A program made the position numbers and the translations under genes. Source: Citromicrobium sp. (GTDB lineage Bacteria; Pseudomonadota; Alphaproteobacteria; Sphingomonadales; Sphingomonadaceae). From it: 26,917 nt of DNA. Under the pieces are notes generated by a model. That model was not told the origin of the DNA, made no database searches, and worked only from the letters and a program-made list of their open reading frames with translations. The DNA is taken from positions 1 through 26,917 of the forward strand of contig PAVA01000087.1 in NCBI GenBank assembly GCA_002712945.1, read 5' to 3'. Below are positions 19,190 to 26,917 of the stretch, in pieces; the first letter of the stretch is position 1; each line of letters begins with the position of its first letter.

Positions 19190-19573
19190 ATGAATCAGTC
19201 TCCCACGACGCTGCCGAAAAAAGTGCCGCTCAGCCGTGCACGACGAGCCGGGCCGTTGCTTTTCCTCTCCGGCCAGCTGCCCCGCTTTCCGGGCGGCGGA
19301 ATGCGCGAGGGCCCAATCGAAGCGCAGACCGAGCAGGCGATTGCCAACCTGCGCACCGTCCTGGAAGAGCACGGGCTTGGCCTGGGCGACGTGGTCAAGA
19401 CGACCGTGTGGCTTACCTCGGCCGAGCATCTGGAAGGCATGAACCGGGTCTATGCGGCATCGTTTCCCGAGCCGTTCCCGGCCCGGTCCACGGTGGTATC
19501 GGGGCTGGTCGCACCGGCGGATATCGAAATCGAAGCGGTCGCCTACGACCCGCAAGGTTCCTCGGCCCGCTAG
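19190..19573 (+). CDS. RidA/YjgF family enamine/imine deaminase
   Basis: This 127-residue protein is of normal RidA length. Hallmarks are FLSGQLP (25-31), QTEQAIANL (46-54), GDVVKTTVWL and the terminal FPARSTVV, with Arg99 as the carboxylate-binding arginine, then DIEIEAVAYDP. RidA proteins hydrolyse reactive 2-iminoacids or enamines to 2-oxoacids and ammonia, protecting PLP enzymes. Directly after an imine-producing D-amino acid dehydrogenase its job is evident. ATG 19190 has a GAGAG ribosome site. Its last four bases overlap the end of the convergent second GGT-like gene, so no terminator fits between the two operons. Confidence 0.94.
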   Translation: MNQSPTTLPKKVPLSRARRAGPLLFLSGQLPRFPGGGMREGPIEAQTEQAIANLRTVLEEHGLGLGDVVKTTVWLTSAEHLEGMNRVYAASFPEPFPARSTVVSGLVAPADIEIEAVAYDPQGSSAR

Positions 19574-21321
19574 GAACCTTCTTCCTCGATCCTCAGGTTC
19601 CCGACGCCGATCGCGGCGGCGCCGGGGCGGCGCGGATCGGCTGCACCCATGATCTTGCCATCGTCGATCATGATCGTCTGCGCGCTACCGATCGTGTCGC
19701 GCAGTTCGATCTCGTGACCGAGCGACTGCAGCACCTGCAGGGAATCGGAGCTGAAGCCGGGCTCGATCTCGAGTTCCGAAGGTTTCCAGTTCTGGTGCAG
19801 GCGCGGCGCGACCGTGGCTTCGGCGATATTCATATCGTGGTCGACCACGTTGAGGATGATCTGCAGCACGGTGTTGATGATGGTGCTGCCGCCCGGTGAG
19901 CCCACCACCAGATAGGGCTGATCGTCGCGAAACACGATCGTCGGCGTCATGCTCGACAGCATGCGCTTGCCCGGCTCGATCTTGTTCATCTCGCTGTTGG
20001 AAAAGGTCGCGCCGGGCACATCGACCCGCAGGGAGAAATTCTTGATCTGGTTGTCGAGCAGGAAACCTGCGCCCTCGACAAGCACGCCCGAGCCGAACGA
20101 AGAGCCCAGCGTGTAGGTGTTGGAGACGATGTTCCCCTGCTTGTCGACAACCGAGAAATGCGTCGTGTCGGGGCTTTCGTTCGCCATGGGATCGAAGGGG
20201 GAGATCGCTTCGGGAGGCGTGCTGCGCTCGCGCGAGATCAGCTTCGCGCGCTCCTGCGCGTAGGCCTTGGAAATCAGCACGTCGACCGGGTTGCCGACGA
20301 AATCCGGATCGCCCATCGACTGCCGCCGGTCGGCATAGGCCAGCTTCATCGCCTCCGACAGGATGTGCACCGTCGATGCGCTGTTATGCCCCATCTCCTT
20401 GAGATTGAATCGCTCGAGCATGTTGAGCATTTCGAGCAAGGCCACCCCGCCGGTGCTGGCCGGAGGCATGGTCACGACCTGCAAACCGCGATAGCTGGTG
20501 GCGATCGGCTCGCGGATCTTCGCCTCGTAGGAGCCCAGGTCGGCCTTCGAGATCAGGCCGCCATGGGCCTCCATATCCGCCACGATCCTGTCGGCGATCT
20601 CGCCCGAGTAGAAATCTTCCGCGCCGACAGTCGCGATCCGGTCCAGCGTCCAGGCGAGATCGGGCTGCTTGAGCCGTTCCCCGTACATGTATGGCGTTCC
20701 ATCGGGCTTGAAGAAGGTGGCGAGTGACGCGTCCGAACTGCTCAACCGCTTGCGCCCCCAGCGCAGGGCTTCGGACAGGTCGCGGGTCACGATAATGCCG
20801 TCGCGCGCCAGCTCCACAGCGGGCCGGACGACGTCCTCCCACGGCAGCGAACCCCAGCGTTCATGCGCGAGCTTGAGCCCGGCGACCGTGCCGGGCACAC
20901 CCGAGGCCATGTAGCCGCGGTCGGCATTGTCTTCGCGCTTCCCTTTGCGGTCGAGGAAGAGCTTTGCCTCGGCCGCCGCAGGGGCGGCTGTGCGGTAGTC
21001 GATCGCCACGGTGCGCTTCTCGTCGGCGAGGTAGACGAGCATGAAGCCGCCCCCGCCCAGGTTGCCGGCCCGGGGCAGGGTCACGGCCAGGGCGAAGGCG
21101 GTGGCGACCGCGGCGTCGATCGCGTTGCCGCCCTGCGCCATGATCCTGGCGCCGACCCTGCTGGCGACTTCGTTCTGGCTGACGACCATCGCCTCGTCAT
21201 CGACGACCGGGTGGTGGATGGTGGCGTAGTCGAGCAGCTCCTGCTGCGCTGCCGCCGGGGCATGGGCCACCGGCGAAAGGCACAGGCCGAGTGCCGCAAG
21301 AGCGGCGACGATCGTCTTCAT
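19570..21321 (-). CDS. Gamma-glutamyltransferase-like Ntn hydrolase, exported (second copy)
   Basis: The precursor has 583 residues with a Sec signal peptide (LGLCLSPVAHAPAAAQ, cleavage near AHA or AAA). Autocleavage would occur before Thr386 in DTTHFSVVDKQGNIVSN. Arg110 in DYRTAAPA and the oxyanion pair Ser456-Ser457 in RMLSSMTPTIV are conserved, as is GSPGGS. However, the position of E. coli Asp433, which binds the alpha-amino group of the gamma-glutamyl moiety, is Asn428 (DNQIKNFS). In E. coli GGT an Asp-to-Asn change there is known to favour cephalosporin-acylase-type substrates, so this enzyme may not be a standard gamma-glutamyl hydrolase. It is the last gene of the minus-strand operon and differs clearly from the other copy, so they are not a recent duplication. 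Confidence 0.9.
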   Translation of the reverse strand: MKTIVAALAALGLCLSPVAHAPAAAQQELLDYATIHHPVVDDEAMVVSQNEVASRVGARIMAQGGNAIDAAVATAFALAVTLPRAGNLGGGGFMLVYLADEKRTVAIDYRTAAPAAAEAKLFLDRKGKREDNADRGYMASGVPGTVAGLKLAHERWGSLPWEDVVRPAVELARDGIIVTRDLSEALRWGRKRLSSSDASLATFFKPDGTPYMYGERLKQPDLAWTLDRIATVGAEDFYSGEIADRIVADMEAHGGLISKADLGSYEAKIREPIATSYRGLQVVTMPPASTGGVALLEMLNMLERFNLKEMGHNSASTVHILSEAMKLAYADRRQSMGDPDFVGNPVDVLISKAYAQERAKLISRERSTPPEAISPFDPMANESPDTTHFSVVDKQGNIVSNTYTLGSSFGSGVLVEGAGFLLDNQIKNFSLRVDVPGATFSNSEMNKIEPGKRMLSSMTPTIVFRDDQPYLVVGSPGGSTIINTVLQIILNVVDHDMNIAEATVAPRLHQNWKPSELEIEPGFSSDSLQVLQSLGHEIELRDTIGSAQTIMIDDGKIMGAADPRRPGAAAIGVGNLRIEEEGS

Positions 21322-21336
21322 CTGTCTTGTTCCGTG

Positions 21337-21747
21337 CTAGGCTGCGAACAGCTGTTCCATGTCGCGAAAGGTCTTGAATTCGAGCGCGGTCCCCGCCGGT
21401 TCGCGCACGAAGAAGGTGCCCTGCTCTCCGGTCTGGCCGGCGAAGCGCACGTAGGGTTCGATCACGAATTCGACATTTCGGCTGCGCAGGCGTTCGGCCA
21501 GCGCCTCCCAGTCGTCCCAGGCGAGAACCACTCCGAAATGGAAGGACGGGACCGAATGGCCGTCGACCGGATTGGTCGCCGCGTCCTCGGTGTTGCCGAC
21601 AAGGTGGGCGGTCACCTGATGGCCGAAAAGATCGAAGTCGACCCATCGCGACGCTTCGCGGCCCACGCCGGCACCGATCGTGTCGACCATGAAGGCACGG
21701 GTTGCGGCGAGGTCGGTCGTGGGGAAGGCAAGATGAAACGGCTGCAT
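21337..21747 (-). CDS. VOC-fold (glyoxalase-like) protein
   Basis: This 136-residue protein belongs to the vicinal-oxygen-chelate superfamily, close to small dioxygenase/glyoxalase-like members. A plausible metal triad is His5 (MQPFHLAF), His70 (SFHFGVV) and Glu123 (GTALEFKTF), all at the expected strand positions, so unlike the VOC protein of the formaldehyde operon this one looks metal-competent. RFAGQTGEQGTFFVREP (101-117) is a recurrent block of this subgroup. ATG 21747 has an excellent ribosome site (AGGAGA). It sits between the symporter and GGT-like genes in the same operon. Its substrate is not predictable; it may act on a modified amino acid or 2-oxoacid product. Confidence 0.87.
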   Translation of the reverse strand: MQPFHLAFPTTDLAATRAFMVDTIGAGVGREASRWVDFDLFGHQVTAHLVGNTEDAATNPVDGHSVPSFHFGVVLAWDDWEALAERLRSRNVEFVIEPYVRFAGQTGEQGTFFVREPAGTALEFKTFRDMEQLFAA

Positions 21748-21770
21748 GGAAACGTCTCCTGTTCGGGGGG

Positions 21771-23033
21771 CTATTCGGTTGGGAGGGCGCGATAGATTTC
21801 CGGGTCGAGGTCTTTTTCCCAGACCGAGACGACGGTCGCTACGGCCAGGTCTCCGGTCACGTTGGCGACCGTGCGCATCATGTCGAGGATGCGGTCGAAA
21901 GGCAGGATGAAGCCCACGACGATGGCGGTCTGGGCACTGCTCATCCCGATCACGTCGAGCACCGCCGCCATGAGGAAAAGCGAGGCCGACGGGACCGACG
22001 CCGTCCCGATCGAGACCAGGGTGGTGGTGAACCCGATCAGCACGTAATCGAAGAAATCCAGAGGCAGGCCGAATGCCTGGGCGGCAAAGATCGAAATCAG
22101 CGCGACGTACAGAGCGGTCCCGTCCATGTTGATCGTCGCCCCCAGCGGCAATACCGAGGATGCGACCGGCGCCGAGATCCCGAGGTTGTGCTCTGCCGCC
22201 GAAAGGCTCGCAGGCAAGGTCGCCGAGCTGGAGGATGTCGAGTAGGCGACCAGTTGCGGCTCGCGGACACCGCGAAAGAACGGCAGGACCGGCAGGCGCG
22301 CAAACAGCTTCACGATCCCGCCGTGGACAATCAACATGTGCAGGAAGCAGCCGAGATAGACCGCGACGGCCAGGAGGAACACGTTGATGAACGTCGCCGG
22401 GCCCACCGTGCCCATGACCCAGGCGACCAGCGCGAAGACGCCGAAGGGCGCAAACTCCATGACGATGGCGGTTACTTTCAGCATCGTTTCCGAACCGGCG
22501 TCGAACACCGCGACCAGCGGCTTGCCGCGCTCGGCCGACAGGATGAGGCCGGCTCCGACGAGAACAGCGAAGAAGATGACCGCAAGCACATTGCCTTCGG
22601 CGAAAGCGGCGAAGGGATTTTCGGGCACGATCCCCATCAATCGGTCGGTCAGCGAACCTGCACTGTCGAGCGTCGTAGCCTCCGCGCCGCTGAGATCGAT
22701 CCCGGCGCCGGGCCGCAGGACCAGCGCCAGAACGATGCCGATCACGATGGCGAGGAACGTCGTCCCCAGGTAAAGCGCAATCGCCTTGCTGCCGATCGAG
22801 CCGAGGCGTTTCGGATCCTTCATCGCGGTGACGCCCGAAACCAGCGTCACGAAAACCAGCGGGACGATCAGCATTTTGATCATGCGGATGAACAGGTCGC
22901 CGACCCACTTGATCTGCTCGCTCGCGTCGCCGACCACCAGCCCGGCAATCGCCCCGAGAACGAGTGCGGCGAGGATGCGCTTCCACAGGACGATGCCGAA
23001 CCACCGGCGGGCCACCGCGCGCATCACCGGCAT
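21771..23033 (-). CDS. Sodium- or proton-coupled acidic amino acid symporter (DAACS family)
   Basis: The 420-residue membrane protein has the glutamate-transporter fold. The HP1 serine motif STSSSSATLP lies at 265-274, the TM7 cation motif NMDGT at 302-306 and the TM8 substrate motif DRILDMMRTVANVTGD at 380-395. Mapped on archaeal GltPh, Asp384 equals Asp394 (binds the amino group), Arg387 equals Arg397 (binds the side-chain carboxylate), Thr388 equals Thr398 and Asn391 equals Asn401. Arg plus Asp indicates aspartate/glutamate, not a neutral amino acid or a simple dicarboxylate (DctA lacks the Asp). Both L- and D-aspartate are accepted by some relatives. ATG 23033 has AAAGGA upstream and overlaps the deacylase gene by ten bases. 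It would import the amino acid released in the periplasm. Confidence 0.93.
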   Translation of the reverse strand: MPVMRAVARRWFGIVLWKRILAALVLGAIAGLVVGDASEQIKWVGDLFIRMIKMLIVPLVFVTLVSGVTAMKDPKRLGSIGSKAIALYLGTTFLAIVIGIVLALVLRPGAGIDLSGAEATTLDSAGSLTDRLMGIVPENPFAAFAEGNVLAVIFFAVLVGAGLILSAERGKPLVAVFDAGSETMLKVTAIVMEFAPFGVFALVAWVMGTVGPATFINVFLLAVAVYLGCFLHMLIVHGGIVKLFARLPVLPFFRGVREPQLVAYSTSSSSATLPASLSAAEHNLGISAPVASSVLPLGATINMDGTALYVALISIFAAQAFGLPLDFFDYVLIGFTTTLVSIGTASVPSASLFLMAAVLDVIGMSSAQTAIVVGFILPFDRILDMMRTVANVTGDLAVATVVSVWEKDLDPEIYRALPTE

Positions 23034-24622
23034 GTTCCTTTCGGAGGATGGCGGAGCAGTGCGCGGCCAGGCAGCTTGCCCGTCGTCCGGCCCTGTTCGA
23101 TTGCGAGGGACCCGTTGACGAAGAGATAGCGCACGCCCGTCGCCAGGATTTCCGGCTCGCCGTAGGTCGCGCGCGGAGCGAAGGTGGCGGGATCGATCAC
23201 CGCGATATCGGCGAATGCTCCGGTTCGCAGGTAGCCGCGATCTGTCAGCCCGAGCAGGTCGGCGCTCGCTCCCGTGCTGCGGCGAACGAACGCCGCCGTG
23301 CCCATTTCGCCCGAAACGACCAGATCGCGGTAGGCCTTGGGGAATGTGCCGTATTTGCGCGGATGCCCGGTGCTCCCGTCCGAACCCGTCACGACCCAGG
23401 GCTGCATCGCGAAGGCCGCGATATCCTTCGTGTCCATGTTGAACGATGCGACCCGCGCATCGGTGGTTTCGAGGATCGCGATCGCTGCTTCGACAGGGTC
23501 TTTGCCCGTGGCTTCGGCAACCTCGGCAAGGGTCATCCCGTCCCATCTGGCAGCCTCGCCGAAGCCCCGCGTCAGCAGCAGGCTTTCGGCCCCGCCGCGA
23601 CGGCGCAGGTTCTCGCGCATCTCGGCGCGCAGGCCTTGTGCGGTTTCCGGGTCTTTCAACCGCAGACGCAGGCCGGCCATTCCGCCGTCGAGCGCCCAGC
23701 GCGGGACGAGAGCATTGCTGATCCGCGTGCCCGAGGCTCGCCACGGATATTGATCGGCGGTGACCTGCTGGCCCCCGGCGCGGGCGCGTTCGATCATCGC
23801 GATCACGGCTTCGCTGCGCCCCCACACATCCGGGCCGAGCGCCTTGATATGGGCGATATGCACTGCACTGCCCGACAGCCGACCGATCTCGAGCGCTTCG
23901 GCAACCGAGGCCTCGAGCCCGATCGAATAACTGCTCTCGTCGCGCAGATGGCTGTCGTAGATCGCGCCGCGCTTGCCTGCTTCGCGCGCCAGTGCGGCGA
24001 CCTCTGCGGTGTCCGCGAAAGATTGCGGGGCGTAGTGCAGGCCGGTCGAAAGCCCGAGCGCGCCTTCGCAGATCGCGCCCGCCACGAGAGCCTTCATCGC
24101 GGCCAGTTCGGCGGCATCGGGCGCGCGGTCCGCATCGCCGACCACTTCGGCCCGGACCGTGCCGAACCCCACGAGCAGCCCGACATTGGTACCGATCCCG
24201 CTCCGCTCGAGACGGGCGGCCACCTCGGCGATGCGGGGCGTGCCGCCGCCATCATTGCCGATCACGACCGTCGTAACCCCCTGATGGAGGAAGGCCGGGT
24301 TGGCCCGCCGTGCCGGATCTTCGGAGGAAAGGTCGCCGTCGGCATGGGTGTGGGGGTCGATGAAACCGGGCACCACCAGCATGCCCGCGGCATCGATCGT
24401 TTCCCCTGCTTCGACCGCCTCGGCTCCCTTCGGGCCGACATAGACGATCCGATCCGCCCGGATGGCCACATCGGCGAGGCGGCCGGGTTCGCCCGAACCG
24501 TCGTGAACCACACCTCCCCGGATCAGCACATCGGCGCGGAGCGGCTCGGCCAGGGCCGGCAGCGGCGACAATATCAGCGGCAGGCCCGCGAATACCGTCG
24601 CCAGAGCGCGCAGGGCGGCCAT
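23024..24622 (-). CDS. Exported N-acyl-D-amino acid deacylase (amidohydrolase superfamily)
   Basis: The 532-residue precursor has a Sec signal (hydrophobic to about residue 22, cleavage after LPALA near 25), so it works in the periplasm. It is a D-aminoacylase-type amidohydrolase: metal motif DPHTHADG (His91, His93), HQGVTTVV, SHLRDE (His225), HIAHIKAL (255-262) and the late GSDGSTGHPRKYGTFP with Asp415. In Alcaligenes D-aminoacylase the bridging ligand is Cys in GNCG; here the same position is Asp124 (GNDG), so metal content or substrate may differ. It releases a D-amino acid from an N-acyl conjugate. Only seven bases separate it from the TonB receptor stop and it overlaps the symporter gene, a clear operon. 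A D-amino acid dipeptidase activity is an alternative. Confidence 0.9.
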   Translation of the reverse strand: MAALRALATVFAGLPLILSPLPALAEPLRADVLIRGGVVHDGSGEPGRLADVAIRADRIVYVGPKGAEAVEAGETIDAAGMLVVPGFIDPHTHADGDLSSEDPARRANPAFLHQGVTTVVIGNDGGGTPRIAEVAARLERSGIGTNVGLLVGFGTVRAEVVGDADRAPDAAELAAMKALVAGAICEGALGLSTGLHYAPQSFADTAEVAALAREAGKRGAIYDSHLRDESSYSIGLEASVAEALEIGRLSGSAVHIAHIKALGPDVWGRSEAVIAMIERARAGGQQVTADQYPWRASGTRISNALVPRWALDGGMAGLRLRLKDPETAQGLRAEMRENLRRRGGAESLLLTRGFGEAARWDGMTLAEVAEATGKDPVEAAIAILETTDARVASFNMDTKDIAAFAMQPWVVTGSDGSTGHPRKYGTFPKAYRDLVVSGEMGTAAFVRRSTGASADLLGLTDRGYLRTGAFADIAVIDPATFAPRATYGEPEILATGVRYLFVNGSLAIEQGRTTGKLPGRALLRHPPKGTCR

Positions 24623-24629
24623 CGCCGGA

Positions 24630-26917
24630 TCAGAACCGCTTGCGAACCGACGCGTACCAGTAGCGCCCGCGGTTCGAGTGGAGACCCCCGAGATAGCCGA
24701 AGCTGCTGTCTGCCAGAGGCGGATCTTCGTTGGTCACGTTCCGGGCCCCGATCCGGAAGCGGGTGCCGTCCATCGCCCCCTCGTCGAAGGTGTACTGGAC
24801 ATAGACATTCGCGTAGGCCCAGTCATCGACCACGAACTGCGTGCCATCGCTCAGCGTCGCCCCGGTATCGTACACCGAACTGACGTAGCGGCCGAAGACC
24901 CCGGCGCCGAAATTGCCGAGCCGCCAGGTCAGCGACGTCGTCAGGCGCCAGAGCGGGTTGCCGTCCTGCCGCAGAAGGCCGTTGGCGCCATCGACGACGA
25001 AGCCGGAGGTGATCTCGCCGGTTTCCTGCGCGTCGATGATCGCCTGCGCAATCGGCGAAGGCTCCTGGTCGAAGCGCAGCAGGTGGGCTGCATTCACGTT
25101 GAGCTTGAAATCGCCGATGGCCGTGTCGTCGAGATCGTAGAGCAGGGTGAAGTCGATCCCCTCGATCTGCCTGGGCAGCAGGTTGAGGTAATTGTCCAGC
25201 ACCCGCACGATCTCGCCCACCGGCTCCAGCCCGGTCCCGGCGAAATTGTCGATATCGTCCTGGGTCGGCGCTTCGCGGATGACCGCCGGATTGGACGAGC
25301 CACGAACGCGAAGCAGATAGTCGTAGGCGATCTGGTTGTCGTCGCCGAAGATCCCGACGACGTCGTTCTGGTTGATCCGCCAGTAGTCCACGGTGGCAAT
25401 CAGGGTGCCGAAGCGCCCGTTGGCGATGTTGGGCTGGAAAACCGCACCCAGCGAATAGGTATTGTTGGTTTCCGGACCAAGCTCCTGGCTGCCCTGCCGC
25501 TCGCTCACGACCGATTGCGAGCGACCGCAATCGTCGATGGTAGCAATGCGCTGGGCACGAATATCGGCTTCGCACCGGATATAGTCGAGCCGGCCATTGC
25601 TGCGCTCGAGACCATTCTCGTTGATCTGCACGAGGTTCGGCGCGCGGAAGCCCTCCGAGTACGAGCCGCGGAGTTTCAGCCACGGGAAGACCGTCCATGC
25701 AGCCGCGACCTTGGGCTTGAGGATGGACCCGACATCGGAATAGCTCTCGAAGCGTGCCGCCAGCTGGACGTCGATCCGCTCGACAAGCGGGATGTCCATG
25801 TCCGGACTGATGACCGGCACGGCAAATTCGAGATAGGCGGAGGCAACGTCGCGGTCGCCGGAGGAATCGGGCGTGGCGCTGGAGCCGAGCAGATCGCTGG
25901 TCGATTCCTCGCCCGAAACCGGGTTGGTGAACGTGATCGTCCCATCGAGGCGTTCGTCCCGATCGTCGTTGAACGCTTCGTAGCGAAATTCGCCGCCGAA
26001 GGCGACGCCGACATCGCCGGCCGGGAGCTGCAGCAGGTCGGGGCGCGAGATGCGCAGATCCCACAGGCCGAGCTGGCTCTTGTTGGTGCGATAGGCGTCG
26101 ACTGTGATCGCATCGATGATCGCCTGGTCGTTCGGGGTGCCGTCGCCGTTGGAGAAATCGGCCAGGTTGCCCCCGTTGAACACGTTGTAGGCCGAGGGCG
26201 TTTCGAGCGCGAGCGACTGCTGCAGCAAGGTGTTGCTGATGCGGTTCGACTTGTCCTCCGTGGTCGCTTCGGACCACAGCATCGCCGTTTCCCAGTCCCA
26301 GCCGTCGACCTCGCCGCGCAATCCCGCAAGCAGGCGGTAATTCGTGTTCTTGACCTCGATCACCTCCGGCCCGGCATCGACGAAGCGATAGTCGTTCAGG
26401 ATCATCGCCACGCCTTCGTCGGGAATATTCAGGCCGGGCAGGCGATTGGGATTCGCGCTTCCGTCGGAGAAGGTGACCGGGCCGAACGGGTTCCAGTAAT
26501 TGTTGGCGGGGACGATGATATCGACCGCGTTCAGCGGCGCGTCCGCTTCCCGGTAGGTGGTGTAGTCGGAGAGATAGAGACCGGCCTCGACAAAGGCTTC
26601 CAACCCGCCCTCGAATTCATGGTTGCCGAAGAGAAAGGCATTGAAGCGCTCGGTATCGCCGGCGAGCCAGCGATCATTCGCCGTATTGTATCGGTAGAGC
26701 CGGTCCTCGTCGTTGGCAGAATTCTGGGTGCTGTTGTCGGCGCACAGCCCATTGCCCAGATCCGCGAGGCAGCCGGCGATCGTATCGGGCTGGATGTGCC
26801 AGTAATCGCTGGGGGAGGTTATCGCGGTGCCGTTCCGCCGAACGGTGGCGGTGTAGTTGTAGAGCTGGAACTCGCCGAAGGGCGAATTCGTCGACCGATT
26901 GTCGAAATCGGTATCGC
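24630..26917 (-). CDS. TonB-dependent outer membrane receptor, C-terminal part
   Basis: The frame is open from the stop at 24630 to the window edge, so about 762 residues of barrel are seen and the plug domain and start are missing. Barrel features are abundant: WDWETAMLWSEAT, ASAYLEFAVPVISPDM, LKLRGSYSEGFRAPNLVQINE (the SEGFRAP motif is a hallmark), NTYSLGAVFQPNI, NVYVQYTF and a final RGRYWYASVRKRF ending in the outer-membrane insertion Phe. Paired cysteines occur in a predicted outer loop near the window edge. Position immediately upstream of a periplasmic D-aminoacylase suggests it imports the acylated amino acid or peptide. Its ligand cannot be read from the sequence. The start codon nearest the edge of the shorter open frame (26603) is a TTG inside the barrel, not a real start. 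Confidence 0.93.
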   Translation of the reverse strand, partial: DTDFDNRSTNSPFGEFQLYNYTATVRRNGTAITSPSDYWHIQPDTIAGCLADLGNGLCADNSTQNSANDEDRLYRYNTANDRWLAGDTERFNAFLFGNHEFEGGLEAFVEAGLYLSDYTTYREADAPLNAVDIIVPANNYWNPFGPVTFSDGSANPNRLPGLNIPDEGVAMILNDYRFVDAGPEVIEVKNTNYRLLAGLRGEVDGWDWETAMLWSEATTEDKSNRISNTLLQQSLALETPSAYNVFNGGNLADFSNGDGTPNDQAIIDAITVDAYRTNKSQLGLWDLRISRPDLLQLPAGDVGVAFGGEFRYEAFNDDRDERLDGTITFTNPVSGEESTSDLLGSSATPDSSGDRDVASAYLEFAVPVISPDMDIPLVERIDVQLAARFESYSDVGSILKPKVAAAWTVFPWLKLRGSYSEGFRAPNLVQINENGLERSNGRLDYIRCEADIRAQRIATIDDCGRSQSVVSERQGSQELGPETNNTYSLGAVFQPNIANGRFGTLIATVDYWRINQNDVVGIFGDDNQIAYDYLLRVRGSSNPAVIREAPTQDDIDNFAGTGLEPVGEIVRVLDNYLNLLPRQIEGIDFTLLYDLDDTAIGDFKLNVNAAHLLRFDQEPSPIAQAIIDAQETGEITSGFVVDGANGLLRQDGNPLWRLTTSLTWRLGNFGAGVFGRYVSSVYDTGATLSDGTQFVVDDWAYANVYVQYTFDEGAMDGTRFRIGARNVTNEDPPLADSSFGYLGGLHSNRGRYWYASVRKRF

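Noticed and set aside
21748..23004. Upstream extension of the second VOC frame through the symporter gene
   Set aside because: It is an Arg-rich out-of-frame translation of the symporter; the ATG at 21747 follows AGGAGA directly.
22964..24883. Long plus-strand open frame of 639 codons
   Set aside because: It runs antisense across the D-aminoacylase gene and into its neighbours, is Arg/Ala/Gly-rich and shows no family motif.

Overview
The window is a GC-rich (roughly 65%) bacterial chromosome segment with tightly packed genes, many joined by 4-base ATGA stop/start overlaps. Several traits together suggest an alphaproteobacterium of the Sphingomonadales, perhaps Erythrobacteraceae: methionine synthase split into two genes, an ArsR-methyltransferase fusion in front of metF, a glycine decarboxylase split into two subunits, and a TonB receptor feeding a periplasmic amidohydrolase. 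The taxonomic call is inference; there is no rRNA or other marker gene here.

Left part (1-5.7 kb). A minus-strand glycine cleavage operon runs gcvT-gcvH-gcvPA-gcvPB and is followed by the start of a lipoprotein gene that leaves the window at an odd poly-C edge. A tandem glycine riboswitch precedes gcvT. Two small hairpin repeats lie between gcvH and gcvPA. On the opposite strand, between the riboswitch and metH, is a 99-residue gene whose product closely resembles the fucose-binding lectin RSL of Ralstonia, a rare accessory gene in such a setting.

Middle part (5.7-16 kb). A minus-strand methionine/one-carbon operon runs ArsR-methyltransferase regulator, metF, metH (homocysteine half), metH (folate/B12/AdoMet half). 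A 20-base AT-rich near-palindrome covers the regulator's start codon and is its likely operator. Upstream, a flavin reductase gene lies divergent to a plus-strand glutathione-dependent formaldehyde oxidation operon (adhC, a VOC-fold gene, fghA). A membrane diguanylate cyclase with a Cys/His-rich GAF domain follows, convergent to fghA. The gcv, metF/metH and formaldehyde operons all feed or drain the C1-folate pool.

Right part (16-26.9 kb). Two operons run toward each other and end with a 4-base overlap. The plus-strand operon encodes a lipoprotein gamma-glutamyltransferase-like hydrolase, a DadA-type FAD D-amino acid dehydrogenase and a RidA imine deaminase. The minus-strand operon encodes a TonB receptor (5' end outside the window), an exported N-acyl-D-amino acid deacylase, an acidic-amino-acid/cation symporter, a VOC-fold protein and a second exported gamma-glutamyltransferase homologue. 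Together they read as a scavenging locus: outer membrane uptake, periplasmic release of (D-)glutamate or similar amino acids from acylated or gamma-linked conjugates, inner membrane uptake, and oxidative deamination with imine clean-up. It recalls the Pseudomonas dgu D-glutamate locus but adds an outer-membrane and periplasmic front end. This is the best candidate here for an undescribed system; the parts are recognisable, the joint function is inference.

No tRNA, rRNA, CRISPR array, insertion sequence or phage gene was seen.
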